From the IMG/VR virus record IMGVR_UViG_3300045996_000864, positions 1 to 47,501 of that record: a DNA stretch of 47,501 nt; one strand, given 5' to 3'. The DNA comes from a virus. Positions 1 through 7,180 of this stretch are shown here, in pieces. Position numbers and translations under genes: made by a program. The notes beneath the pieces were generated by a model. That model saw nothing but the letters and a program-made list of their open reading frames with translations, was not told where the DNA came from and did not search any database. Position 1 is the stretch's first letter. The number at the start of each line of letters is the position of its first letter.

Positions 1-448
1 CCTCAACCGCTTTCTCGCCAAGCCACGCCGCACCAGAACCCACATCCGCTACGCGGTTGGCGAACCAGCCCAGAACACCGCCCTCTTCTTCGGGCTTCGG
101 GGCCTTGTCGTTCAGCTCCTTCAGTCGGCCCTTGTAGGTGTCGGCCGTGGTCTCGTACGGGCTGCGGTTGGCGACCGATTCTTCCTGCGAGGTGTAGCCG
201 GCGGTGTTCAGCTTCTTGCTGACATCTCGCGCCTTGCTGGCGTAGAACGCGTCGAAGCTGCGCATGGCCAGGGCCAGTGGCACGTCAGCATCGGAGAAGG
301 CCCTGAGCAGGTCGGGCTCGTCGCGGAACATGCCGTGTCGCTGGAGCGTGGTGGAGTAGCGGATTCGCCGGTCCTCCACGGGGCGACGGGCCGCGTTGAC
401 GATCCGATCAGGATCCTCGACTCGTTGCCACCAGTACTTTTTCGCCAC
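1..448 (-). CDS. Large internal virion protein, N-terminal part (cut by window edge)
   Basis: This is the first 149 codons of the same protein encoded whole at 39810-45833; the rest runs off the left edge. The start is GTG, directly after the TAA of the upstream gene, and reads MAKKYWWQRVEDPDRIVNAA. The second copy encodes the same residues with many synonymous changes, which confirms that this N-terminus is translated. The upstream gene end supplies no strong ribosome site, so translation may be coupled. The function is inferred from the full-length copy: a large protein carried in the head, between portal and internal virion genes. Confidence 0.88.
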   Translation of the reverse strand, partial: MAKKYWWQRVEDPDRIVNAARRPVEDRRIRYSTTLQRHGMFRDEPDLLRAFSDADVPLALAMRSFDAFYASKARDVSKKLNTAGYTSQEESVANRSPYETTADTYKGRLKELNDKAPKPEEEGGVLGWFANRVADVGSGAAWLGEKAVE

Positions 449-898
449 TTACTGCCCCATCGCGTGAAGGATGTTCACCAGGGCGGCAATGCCTTCGCCG
501 CCATCGCCCCGCGCATACTCAGCGAGCTGCTCCGACACGCGCCTCTGCGGGCGCGGCATCTGCCCGCCAGTCACAGCGTTCGGGCCGGCGCCGATCGGGG
601 CGCCAGACGTGACCGGCACAGACGGATCACCAGGATCGAACAGGCCCGGGAGAGGGCGGGGCTCCGCCTGCGGCGGTCCGGCAGGGCCAGCCGAGCTGGC
701 CAGCCTGCGTGCTACCTCCGAGGGAGGCGGGCCTGCGGGCTGACCGGGAGCGGCGGCCAGTGGGGCCTGCTTCTGCTGCTGCTCGAATGCCTGCGCCTCC
801 CCGTACTTGGGGTCGGGTAGGGCGCGGATGGGCTGCCCGCCAGCATCGGTACGTTGCGAGAGGGCTCCGGGACCGCTGACACGTGCGGGGCTAGTCAT
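449..898 (-). CDS. Proline/glutamine-rich structural-operon protein (copy 1)
   Basis: This is a 149-residue protein of unknown function between portal and the large virion protein. The N-terminal two thirds is low in complexity, rich in Pro, Gln, Ala and Gly and probably disordered. The C-terminal 40 residues (PRPQRRVSEQLAEYARGDGG and on) look helical and amphipathic. The ATG overlaps the stop of the 65-residue cassette gene. The right-hand copy is the same length with about eight substitutions and uses a TTG start. Position and composition suggest a minor head or scaffold-type accessory protein, but this is inference only. Confidence 0.82.
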   Translation of the reverse strand: MTSPARVSGPGALSQRTDAGGQPIRALPDPKYGEAQAFEQQQKQAPLAAAPGQPAGPPPSEVARRLASSAGPAGPPQAEPRPLPGLFDPGDPSVPVTSGAPIGAGPNAVTGGQMPRPQRRVSEQLAEYARGDGGEGIAALVNILHAMGQ

Positions 899-1092
899 CG
901 CGCCTCTTCCGCCGTCTTGATTCGACCGTCAAGCACTCGCCGTTGGACGGACTCATGCCATCCGCAGCCCGGCCTAGATGGCGCAAGGGGGTGGGGCGTC
1001 AACGCGTCCTGGTCAAATACGCGCTTGCCGCAGCGGCAGCGCCAGTTGCGAGCGTTCCAACGTCGGTAGATGCGCAGGATGCGACTAGTCAT
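891..1092 (-). repeat. Direct repeats CTAGTCAT bounding the 194-bp cassette
   Basis: The identical 8-mer ctagtcat lies at 891-898 and 1085-1092, 194 bp apart. The right copy of this locus has a single ctagtca at 46289-46295 and lacks everything between. Recombination between the repeats, or its reverse, explains the presence or absence of the gene exactly. The repeats also encode the starts of the two genes (ATGACTAG). Confidence 0.85.
895..1092 (-). CDS. 65-residue cassette gene, present in one haplotype only
   Basis: This is a small basic protein of unknown function. An Arg-rich N-terminus is followed by a Cys-rich stretch (WRCRCGKRVF, then PGCGWHESV), which could bind zinc through three Cys and a His. 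Its ATG overlaps the stop of the 61-residue gene and its TGA overlaps the ATG of the 149-residue gene, so it sits in the operon without gaps. The whole gene is missing from the second copy of the locus, at a point where both borders carry the same 8-mer. It is therefore a dispensable accessory gene, perhaps DNA-binding. Confidence 0.68.
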   Translation of the reverse strand: MTSRILRIYRRWNARNWRCRCGKRVFDQDALTPHPLAPSRPGCGWHESVQRRVLDGRIKTAEEAR

Positions 1093-1270
1093 TGGCCACC
1101 TCGTCGTGGAAGCTGGCGCCCGCCCCGAAGCCCAGCTTCTGGGTCGCGCGAGCGCCCTTCAGTAGGTCGACGCAGTGGGAGGTGAGCTTGCCCAAATCCT
1201 TGCGGGTTAGCTCCGCCTTCTGGGCGATGGTGATGGAGCCCTTGCCTTCGACAATGACCTCAATCTGCAC
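1085..1270 (-). CDS. Small conserved protein after portal (copy 1)
   Basis: This is a 61-residue protein of unknown function, starting GTG three bases after the portal stop. It begins MQIEVIVEGKGSITIAQ, a beta-strand-like segment, followed by a probable helix and a short acidic tail. The second copy is identical except for the last few residues (…FGAGASFHDEVAND against …FGAGSEFHDEVNVD). That tail is where the 194-bp cassette is inserted or lost, so the C-terminus varies with the haplotype. Its place next to portal suggests a virion or packaging accessory role. Confidence 0.8.
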   Translation of the reverse strand: MQIEVIVEGKGSITIAQKAELTRKDLGKLTSHCVDLLKGARATQKLGFGAGASFHDEVAND

Positions 1271-1271
1271 G

Positions 1272-3095
1272 TCACATACCGCCCGTCGCTCGCTTGCGGC
1301 TAACCGATGCTTCGAGATGCGCCTGTCCGTTACCCCTCAGGGACGACAACAGGCCCTGCACCGTGGGCATACCGCCCGGCGCCTGCCCCGCCTGGCCGTA
1401 CGGCACGCCCTCCTGGAGGCCATTGGGGCGTACGCCGGGCGGAAGCTCTGGCCCGCCTGGCCCAGCAGGTGCACCTTCCGGCCCCATGGGCTGCTCTGGG
1501 ACTTCAGGCTCCGGCTGTTCGGGCGGGGTGAACGCCTTGATCAGCGCCTCATCCAGTGGTAGGCCCTTCTTACGCAGCCTCAGCACCTCGGCTTGTGCGA
1601 TCAGCACGGGCATCGGGTCCTGGCCCTGCATGGCCATGGGGCCAAACGCCTGCGACAGGCCCATCAGCCCCTGCCTGGCGGCCTGGGTGATGTTCTCAAT
1701 GTCGATCTGGCGCTGCTCCTCGTCCGGGTCCAGGTCGAACGGAAGCTGCCGGCGGGTGGTGTCCTGCGAGATCAGTCCGCCACCGAGGAGCTGGAGCAGG
1801 GCAACGATGGCCTGGGCTGGGGTCTGGCCGGCAGAAAAACCATATGTGACCTTGCAGGCGTAGCTGTCACCAATGTCCTTGGCTGGCGTGTAGGTCAGCT
1901 CGAATGGCTTGCCGGTCAACACCCCGGAGATGCGCTTCTGCACGTCCGGCCACAGCGCTACGTCCAGGGCGAAGCAGAGTTCGGTGACCTCTTCCAGGGC
2001 CTTGCCAATGACGGTCTGCATGGTGCGGACCTGGGTGTTCATGGTGCCCATCAGGGCTTCGACGCCCTGGCCGGTGATGATGTTGGCGTTGACCCCGCCA
2101 GTGCGGGCCTCCGGGTACCGGGAGCCCTCCTTCACCGCCCGGTCCAGCTGCTCGTTGACGGCGAAGATGTCATCCGGCACGTCAAGGCGGACACGAGCGA
2201 CTTGCTGCGGGTTCTGGGTGCGGATCGTGGCGTCAGGCCCGTAGGGCATCTCCGTCACGTCGTCAGGCATGGCAATCGGGGCGTTGATGGCCTTGTCGGC
2301 CGCGTTCAGCTGGTACATCGTCATGATGGCTTTGCCCAGCATGGGGAACACGGCGTCATCGAACTGGCCGCGGGGCCGATCTTCCTGATCGGGGCGTTCC
2401 GCCACCGCTGCGAGCACCTTGCCGATGGGGTTTTTCCACCTGGCCAGCACCAGCCGGTTGCAGTCCGGCAGATACACCACGTTCTCGTCGCGGTCGGCGT
2501 AGGTGACCAGCTCGATCAGCTCGCCGCCCTGCCGCTCCCGCCCATCCTTGTACTTGATGAGCGCAGCCGAGTCGGGGTAGGTGGAGCAGAGCGCCAGCAC
2601 GTCGATCTGGCTGACCTTGGCCAGCCATACGAGGTCGCCGAAGCGGTCCTTGTAGTAGTAGGTCCCGAAGCTGGACACCCACCGGATCTTGGGGCACTTG
2701 TGCTTGAAGTCGGGCTCGACCAGGTACACGCCGAAGGCGTAGGACAAGGTGGCATCCGAGAAGTTCAGGTTCTGCCGCTCAAGATCGGACTGGTCCCAGT
2801 AGTAGGAGGCGATCTTGTTCTTCTTCGCAGCGCGCGTCTGGTCTGCGGCCGACGCCATCGACCCCGAGGCGCAGGCCAGCGAGGGGAGCGGGGCCACCAG
2901 CTCGGACGTGTCACGGGCGGCGTTGTCGATGGTGTTCGCGACCATCGACTGGGGCATGTCATCAGCGAAATGCTGCGGGAACATCTCGTGCATCCGCCCG
3001 CGGCGGACCTGACGCACCAGATACGAGTCCCTGTCCCGCTCGGAACTGCGGGCGCGCATCGCCTCCACGCGCTGGTGGATCTGTTCTATCTCCAC
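1272..3095 (-). CDS. Portal protein
   Basis: This 607-residue protein would form the dodecameric ring at the packaging vertex through which DNA enters and leaves. The call rests on its position directly after large terminase (the GTG overlaps the terminase TAG by one base), on its size, and on a portal-like layout: a helical N-terminus, a mixed core with a FGVYLVEPDFK segment, a long helical region about residues 330-450 containing the ITGQGVEALMG motif, and a Gln/Pro/Gly-rich flexible C-terminus from about residue 520. A second, partial copy lies at the right end of the window. The sequence alone does not place it in a specific portal family. Confidence 0.85.
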   Translation of the reverse strand: MEIEQIHQRVEAMRARSSERDRDSYLVRQVRRGRMHEMFPQHFADDMPQSMVANTIDNAARDTSELVAPLPSLACASGSMASAADQTRAAKKNKIASYYWDQSDLERQNLNFSDATLSYAFGVYLVEPDFKHKCPKIRWVSSFGTYYYKDRFGDLVWLAKVSQIDVLALCSTYPDSAALIKYKDGRERQGGELIELVTYADRDENVVYLPDCNRLVLARWKNPIGKVLAAVAERPDQEDRPRGQFDDAVFPMLGKAIMTMYQLNAADKAINAPIAMPDDVTEMPYGPDATIRTQNPQQVARVRLDVPDDIFAVNEQLDRAVKEGSRYPEARTGGVNANIITGQGVEALMGTMNTQVRTMQTVIGKALEEVTELCFALDVALWPDVQKRISGVLTGKPFELTYTPAKDIGDSYACKVTYGFSAGQTPAQAIVALLQLLGGGLISQDTTRRQLPFDLDPDEEQRQIDIENITQAARQGLMGLSQAFGPMAMQGQDPMPVLIAQAEVLRLRKKGLPLDEALIKAFTPPEQPEPEVPEQPMGPEGAPAGPGGPELPPGVRPNGLQEGVPYGQAGQAPGGMPTVQGLLSSLRGNGQAHLEASVSRKRATGGM

Positions 3096-5005
3096 TATGC
3101 AGCTCCAGCGGAATCGAATCGGAAAACGCCGCGACGTGCTACAGCACCGCGGGAAGTGAACTTGGATTGGGCGTGGGTCTGACTACCGAGACCGCCCCTC
3201 AGGTATTGTCTCACACCCAACTCGGCAAACCAGAGCATCATCACCATGTCCTGGATTTGCTTCTTGTTGCCCGGCTCCCATGTCGTCAACTGATGCTTCA
3301 ACGTGTCCACGTGCGGGCACTGCCGCACGGCCGGCAAATCGATACGTCCGTCACCGTCAGGGGCAGGGTCGGAAACCCCATGGCCCAGTGGCCGTGGCAC
3401 TATTCGCCCGTCGATCAGAGTGACCGACGCCAGGAACAGGGGTTGAAGGGTGGCCTCCACCCCCTTGTCCGGGTCCCATTTGTTCTGCCGAGTCTCGTGC
3501 TCCACCAGTCGGCAGCCCTGGCCAGTGAGGAAGTCCCTGATTTCGGGCAGTTGGGTGATGAACTGCTGAACGGCGTTCTTCTCGATCCGCCACTCATTGA
3601 TGCCGTACTTGACGGTCCAGTCCTTGAGTCGCTGAATCGACTCGGCCGGATACACGCCCTTCTTGTTCCACACGTCGAGCACCCAGCGCCGGGCCTTTAG
3701 CCCGTACTTCTTGTCGACGGCCACGACGCCCATCGAGTTGAACCCCGCGCTGGACGCCGGGTCCCACGAGCCCACCTTGTACAGGCCCTGCTGGCCCTCC
3801 CGGCGATGGCCGGGCGCCATCGGAGTCATCGGTCCGTGGAAGCGGTACTTGCTGATGGAGGCGTTCACTGCCTCGGCCGGAAACACGGCATTGTCCGGCA
3901 CGTCGTTCTGCTGGTAGATCAGCTCGAAGTGGCGGGGGTTGGCGAACGCGGCCCTCTTCTTACGGATGACCTTCGGCGCCATCCGCTCCGGCCACAGCAC
4001 CTGCCACGTGTCCCACTCTGACGAGTGGCCGTTCTCCAGGACCGCCGGCTGACTGAAGTAGGTGTAGGTGGGGTTGTCTTCGAGGTCCTTCGCCTCGTCC
4101 CGCAGGTAGCGGTACATGTCCATGGTGCCGACACGGGTGCCCAGCACCAGCAGGCGGCCAGGATCCTCGTCCTCCGAACCCGGCTCCAGACGGGACGAGA
4201 CCTCCTGCGCCACCCAGTTGGCGTGGGCCTCGTACGAGGTGTAGTTGGTGAGGTCCTCGCAGTCATCCAGGATGACCCAGTCAGCGCGCGTGCCGTAGAT
4301 CTGGCCACCGATGCCCAGGGCCTGGACGGTGGGGTCCTTCTCCTCCGGGTTCCGGCCCTTCACGTAGATCAGGTCTTCGCGCCAGGCCAGGCCATCGGCC
4401 TTGTCGTCCGAGCGCCAACCACCGTCCGGCCCGAACGCGGCGTGCATCGCCTCGTAGCGGGGGTGCGTTAGCCGCTGCTTGATGCCCAGGAGGAACTGCT
4501 TGGCCAAGCGCTGCGTCTTGGACACGATGATGATCCGCACCGACGGGTCACGGTTGATCAGCCACGTGACGAAGTTCATCGTCCAGGTGGCTGACTTGCC
4601 GTGGTTCGGCGGGAAGTTCAAAATCACCTGGTCGGTGCCCTCGGAGCCCACCTGATACTTCATCAGCGGATAGCGCTGACGCTTCTCCCCGCCCTCCACG
4701 ATCCAGAAGTCGCGAGGCTCACGGCCGCACATCACGTCATGCGCCCGCAGCTGATGCAGGGGTAAAGGCTGGAACAGGTAGCGCGCGGCGAACTCGGGGA
4801 AGTCCGGCACCTCGGAAACAGTCTTCTCGCCGGCCTTCAGGTTGGCCGAGATCTTGTCGGCCCTGGCCTTGAAGTCGGGCTGCTTGCGCCAGTCCTTCCA
4901 CGTCTCGTACGAGCGCCCCACGGAGGCCATGGCCTCTTTCACGCCCATGCCCGCGGCGCGACGCTGAAGGACCAGTTCCTTCGCTTCGGCGGTGGGAATG
5001 TTCAC
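3095..5005 (-). CDS. Terminase large subunit
   Basis: This is the DNA-packaging motor ATPase and nuclease, 636 residues from the chosen GTG. The ATPase domain shows a Walker A-like loop (FPPNHGKSAT, near residue 135) and a Walker B (WVILDDCEDL, near 245). The nuclease domain begins at GSWDPASSAGFNS with a probable metal-binding Asp, followed by a second conserved segment near EWRIEKNAVQQF. I chose GTG at 5005 because TGGAG lies five bases upstream; an in-frame TTG at 5023 has no such site. The first 60 residues (GMGVKEAMASVGRSYETWKDW) look like a helix-turn-helix, as in small terminases, and no separate small subunit is visible. Confidence 0.93.
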   Translation of the reverse strand: MNIPTAEAKELVLQRRAAGMGVKEAMASVGRSYETWKDWRKQPDFKARADKISANLKAGEKTVSEVPDFPEFAARYLFQPLPLHQLRAHDVMCGREPRDFWIVEGGEKRQRYPLMKYQVGSEGTDQVILNFPPNHGKSATWTMNFVTWLINRDPSVRIIIVSKTQRLAKQFLLGIKQRLTHPRYEAMHAAFGPDGGWRSDDKADGLAWREDLIYVKGRNPEEKDPTVQALGIGGQIYGTRADWVILDDCEDLTNYTSYEAHANWVAQEVSSRLEPGSEDEDPGRLLVLGTRVGTMDMYRYLRDEAKDLEDNPTYTYFSQPAVLENGHSSEWDTWQVLWPERMAPKVIRKKRAAFANPRHFELIYQQNDVPDNAVFPAEAVNASISKYRFHGPMTPMAPGHRREGQQGLYKVGSWDPASSAGFNSMGVVAVDKKYGLKARRWVLDVWNKKGVYPAESIQRLKDWTVKYGINEWRIEKNAVQQFITQLPEIRDFLTGQGCRLVEHETRQNKWDPDKGVEATLQPLFLASVTLIDGRIVPRPLGHGVSDPAPDGDGRIDLPAVRQCPHVDTLKHQLTTWEPGNKKQIQDMVMMLWFAELGVRQYLRGGLGSQTHAQSKFTSRGAVARRGVFRFDSAGAA

Positions 5006-5336
5006 GTGACTCCAGGTATTCAATCGCCTACGCGGAACCGGTTCCGGAAAAGCTGATAGGTGTCAGCAAGAAGTCCGGCACGAATGGAATGAGGGCAGGA
5101 CATAGACCTAGCCCGGGACTGCGACCCACTTGCCGGCGAACAACCTGACTAGTGAGCCGGACTGGAGTGCTCTCCGCTGGGGCTGCGAGCCCTCAAAGGC
5201 GAGTAGTCCAAGTACCCGCTGGGAAGCCACTGTTGATTAGGTGGCTTCCGCAGGTGACCACGGCCTAGCGTAACAACCCCAAAATGGGGTATCGCCGAAC
5301 AGCACAAACCTCAGCGAGAGATAGTTGCAGAGGAAA
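5006..5336. other. Non-coding leader region with hairpins, upstream of terminase
   Basis: I see no convincing gene here. It holds a perfect 9-bp stem, GGAAGCCAC at 5222-5230 with GTGGCTTCC at 5241-5249 (loop of 10), and small stems GGGCT/AGCCC at 5180-5192 and CCCC/GGGG at 5277-5289. It also has a longer-range GGACT...AGTCC pair. On the minus strand it contains GGTACTTGGACTAC, which resembles the motif found at other control regions. It is probably the 5' untranslated and promoter region of the terminase-portal operon. Confidence 0.5.
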
Positions 5337-5528
5337 CTACCCTGCTACCTTGCGTACCGCGTTCCATCCGGCCTTGAAGCCGCGATGGAGAGCCTCGTCC
5401 CCGAACTCGCATGGGCAAGCGCGTCCACGAGTGGCGTCGCTGCCACGAGTCTCGTACGCCTTCTCGATCCCCGCCGAGACGCCAGCGCCATAGCGCTGCG
5501 GGTAGCTCTCGTCCACGTAGATGCGCAT
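5337..5528 (-). CDS. Small protein of unknown function
   Basis: This is a 63-residue reading frame beginning MRIYVDESYPQRYGAGVSAG and ending FGDEALHRGFKAGWNAVRKV. The C-terminal GFKAGWNAV pattern and the normal amino-acid composition look like a real protein, whereas upstream in-frame sequence translated from C-tracts does not. No strong ribosome site precedes the ATG (only a GGGG run). It stands alone in the control region between the terminase operon and the divergent small-gene operon. It could be a minor regulator, and it could also be spurious. Confidence 0.5.
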   Translation of the reverse strand: MRIYVDESYPQRYGAGVSAGIEKAYETRGSDATRGRACPCEFGDEALHRGFKAGWNAVRKVAG

Positions 5529-6019
5529 GCCCCAAGGGTAGGTAGGGGGACACCCCCTATCCCCCACATACACCCCCCACAAACCGGGCCTATCCCACCC
5601 CACCCCCAGAAGGGGCCACACCCCACCCAGAATCACCTGACATTTGTGAACGGAGAGTTATATATATACACACATACAGTAACAAACACCTGGGTCCGCT
5701 CGCGTGCCCGCGCGCGCGTGGCGCGGCCCGCTGCACAGCGTCTGACCTGCATAAATACATGAATGTAAGATCATGTAGTACCCCCTCCCCCCTCCCCCCA
5801 TGGGGGGTATCCACCCGGACTACCCATGTGGTAGTGGGTTAAGTGGAGGATGTCTCCGTTTAGGTGCGATAGGCCGCACCCTCATGCGTGTTACTTCGGG
5901 TCACACCTGTCGTCAGCTGGGGCTGCGTGCCGTGACCTAACTGTGACTTGACTCTGTGCCGGCTTGAGGGTCAGCCTTGAGAGGTACAAGGGCAGCAGTA
6001 CTTCAAGGGAGTGGTGGTC
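5529..6019. promoter_or_regulatory. Divergent control region: G/C tracts, TA island, palindromes
   Basis: This non-coding stretch lies between divergent operons. From 5530 to 5640 the plus strand has many C-runs, giving the minus strand repeated runs of three to six G that could form quadruplexes. A TA island (ttatatatatacacacatac) lies near 5658-5678, and an alternating CG run near 5708-5720. Palindromes are CCCCCCATGGGGGG at 5794-5807, ACTACC/GGTAGT at 5819-5835 and GGTGCG/CGCACC at 5863-5880. Just before the first plus-strand gene come TTGACT (5948), TACAAG (5985) and AGTACTTC (5997). Promoters or a replication origin are plausible here but not proven. Confidence 0.55.
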
Positions 6020-6250
6020 ATGGCCAGTCAGTTCGGTGAAGAGATCAGCTACGAGCAGGCGTACAAGCAGGCGCGTGAGGCACTGGCTTGCGTGTCGGAC
6101 GAGACGCTGGCGCTGCTGGAGGAGCAGGCGGATTCCGAGGTGAAGGTGGATGCGGTGCGCGGGGAGCGGGCGGACCGCGCGTGGGCCGCGAAGAAGGCGC
6201 AGCTGGCCGGTCGACCGGAGGGAGAGCCGGCCTTCCCGCGCACTCTCTGA
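6020..6250 (+). CDS. Small helical acidic protein
   Basis: This is a 76-residue protein of unknown function, the first gene of the plus-strand block. It is mostly helical and charged (QFGEEISYEQAYKQAREALA, then SDETLALLEEQADSEVKVDA). I chose the ATG because AAGGGA lies nine bases upstream; two in-frame GTG codons just before it are too close to that site. The control region immediately upstream carries the TACAAG...AGTACTTC motif, so this is probably the first gene expressed from a phage-regulated promoter. Confidence 0.7.
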   Translation: MASQFGEEISYEQAYKQAREALACVSDETLALLEEQADSEVKVDAVRGERADRAWAAKKAQLAGRPEGEPAFPRTL

Positions 6251-6323
6251 GCGGGCCGGGTGGTGGCCAGGCGTCAAGGTCTGGCCGCTCGCCCAGTCGG
6301 GCTTAGCGAGGGAGGCGAACTCG

Positions 6324-6413
6324 GTGGCTTACATCTACGCGTCAGCGTTCATCGTGACCGTGCTGGTCACGGCGCTGCTCTGGCCCTGCAAGAGCTACGG
6401 CAAGGAGGAGTGA
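6324..6413 (+). CDS. 29-residue single-pass membrane peptide
   Basis: This very short gene starts at GTG with GAGGGAGG about eight bases upstream. It encodes one hydrophobic helix (AYIYASAFIVTVLVTALLW) followed by a short basic tail (KSYGKEE). The stop overlaps the ATG of the next gene (TGATG), and the end of this gene contains that gene's AAGGAGG. It is probably an inner-membrane micropeptide. Its role is unknown, but the two consecutive membrane peptides may act together. Confidence 0.62.
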   Translation: MAYIYASAFIVTVLVTALLWPCKSYGKEE

Positions 6414-6523
6414 TGACGCTCAACGAGCTGGTGGATCACCTCGTGACCGCGGCGTTGCGGTGGTTCACGTTCTCGGTTGTGTTCGTGCTGTTGGTGAAGT
6501 GGGGCGTCCCGATCTACGGATAG
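6413..6523 (+). CDS. 36-residue single-pass membrane peptide
   Basis: This gene begins MTLNELVDHLVTAALRW, followed by a hydrophobic helix (FTFSVVFVLLVKWGVPI). A near-perfect AAGGAGG sits five bases before the ATG, which overlaps the stop of the preceding micropeptide. It is probably anchored in the membrane with the N-terminal amphipathic helix in the cytoplasm. Function unknown; the pairing with the preceding membrane peptide is the only context. Confidence 0.68.
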   Translation: MTLNELVDHLVTAALRWFTFSVVFVLLVKWGVPIYG

Positions 6524-6535
6524 GAAGGAACTGTC

Positions 6536-6733
6536 ATGAGGTGTGCGATCTGTGGGGCTGCGGCCACGCAACAGGATGAAGTGTCAGGAACGAGGTTCTG
6601 CGAGGCTCACGCCGGCCCGCTGGCGTGGACCGACAGGCTCATCAATGTGTACTCGCTGGCGCTGAGACTGGGCGGATACTACGACTTCCCAGTCAAGGTG
6701 CCGGGGCCACTGAACGTGGAGCGTGCGGCATGA
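6536..6733 (+). CDS. Small zinc-ribbon-like protein
   Basis: This 65-residue protein starts MRCAICGAAATQ. One CxxC at residues 3-6 and a CEAH further on (about 22-25) together make a plausible single zinc site. The rest is a helix and a short C-terminal tail. AGGAAGGA lies upstream of the ATG. It is one of several Cys-pair proteins in this block. The cellular partner is unknown; a nucleic-acid or protein contact is a reasonable guess. Confidence 0.74.
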   Translation: MRCAICGAAATQQDEVSGTRFCEAHAGPLAWTDRLINVYSLALRLGGYYDFPVKVPGPLNVERAA

Positions 6734-6987
6734 ACGAGGCGCAGAACGCGGAGCTTGCCTCGGCACTCGTCAACGAGGTGATCCAGCACTGCCCGTGCGG
6801 GGCACTGAACTACGCGCCGGCCATGTTCCATCGGCGCAGTACGCAGCATGACTGCGTGCACCATCCACGTGAGCGGTGCGGCCACTGTCGGGGTGTGGAT
6901 CGCCTGATCGCAGGAGTCGAAGCACGACTGCTGGTTGAGGTTGAGCACGGACCGTTCGTGATCACGAGACAGGAGAGAGTGGCATGA
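6730..6987 (+). CDS. Cys/His-rich small protein
   Basis: This 85-residue protein starts from the ATG that overlaps the previous stop (ATGA). The N-terminal 20 residues are helical (MNEAQNAELASALVNEVIQ). A Cys/His cluster follows: CPCG, then HDCVHH and CGHC, enough ligands for one or two zinc ions. It ends with GPFVITRQE. Function unknown; the tight coupling to both neighbours says it is translated as part of the small-gene operon. Confidence 0.72.
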   Translation: MNEAQNAELASALVNEVIQHCPCGALNYAPAMFHRRSTQHDCVHHPRERCGHCRGVDRLIAGVEARLLVEVEHGPFVITRQERVA

Positions 6988-7148
6988 GCATCGTCGAGTA
7001 CGCGTATCGCGCTTGGTTCTGCGCTTCCTGCGCCGTCGAGTGTCGGATGGGCAACCGCGAAGTAGATAACTTCGACCTCGTGTGCCCGGAGTGCGGGCGA
7101 GCGTACGTCATTGTCGCCGGCGACGCCGCCCGGCCGGCGGGTGCATGA
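6984..7148 (+). CDS. 54-residue two-CxxC zinc-ribbon protein
   Basis: This gene starts from an ATG overlapping the preceding stop. It contains two clear metal-binding pairs, CASC near residue 13 and CPEC near residue 34, the classic spacing of a zinc ribbon. Between them lies a polar linker, and the tail is Ala/Gly/Pro-rich. No enzyme motif is present. It may bind DNA or RNA, or a host polymerase, but nothing in the sequence settles that. Confidence 0.7.
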   Translation: MSIVEYAYRAWFCASCAVECRMGNREVDNFDLVCPECGRAYVIVAGDAARPAGA

Positions 7149-7180
7149 TGAGCGAGTGAGGAACGACTAGCCTATGGATC

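Larger units (their letters stand above)
1..2297. repeat. Left copy of diverged end duplication
   Basis: This segment aligns end to end with 45386-47501. Both contain the start of the large virion protein, a proline/glutamine-rich protein, a 61-residue protein and the end of portal. The copies differ by scattered, mainly synonymous substitutions and by two length differences: 194 extra bases here (the cassette at 895-1092) and 13 fewer bases at the junction near 449. The arithmetic closes exactly (2297 - 194 + 13 = 2116), so there are no other net indels. True terminal repeats would be identical, so I infer two haplotypes of one circularly permuted phage rather than a packaged terminal repeat. 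Confidence 0.93.

Noticed and set aside
895-1092. Cassette as an insertion sequence or homing element
   Set aside because: It encodes no transposase or nuclease, has no terminal inverted repeats, and is no larger than its 65-codon gene; recombination at the 8-mer is enough to explain it.
1-2297. Direct terminal repeats of a linear genome
   Set aside because: Packaged terminal repeats are identical within a molecule; these copies differ by many substitutions and two indels, and both break inside genes.
1593-3182. 529-residue plus-strand open frame opposite portal
   Set aside because: It is a shadow of the GC-rich portal gene. It has no sensible domains, poor composition (runs of Val/Leu/Gly/His) and no ribosome site, and portal is conserved in both copies.
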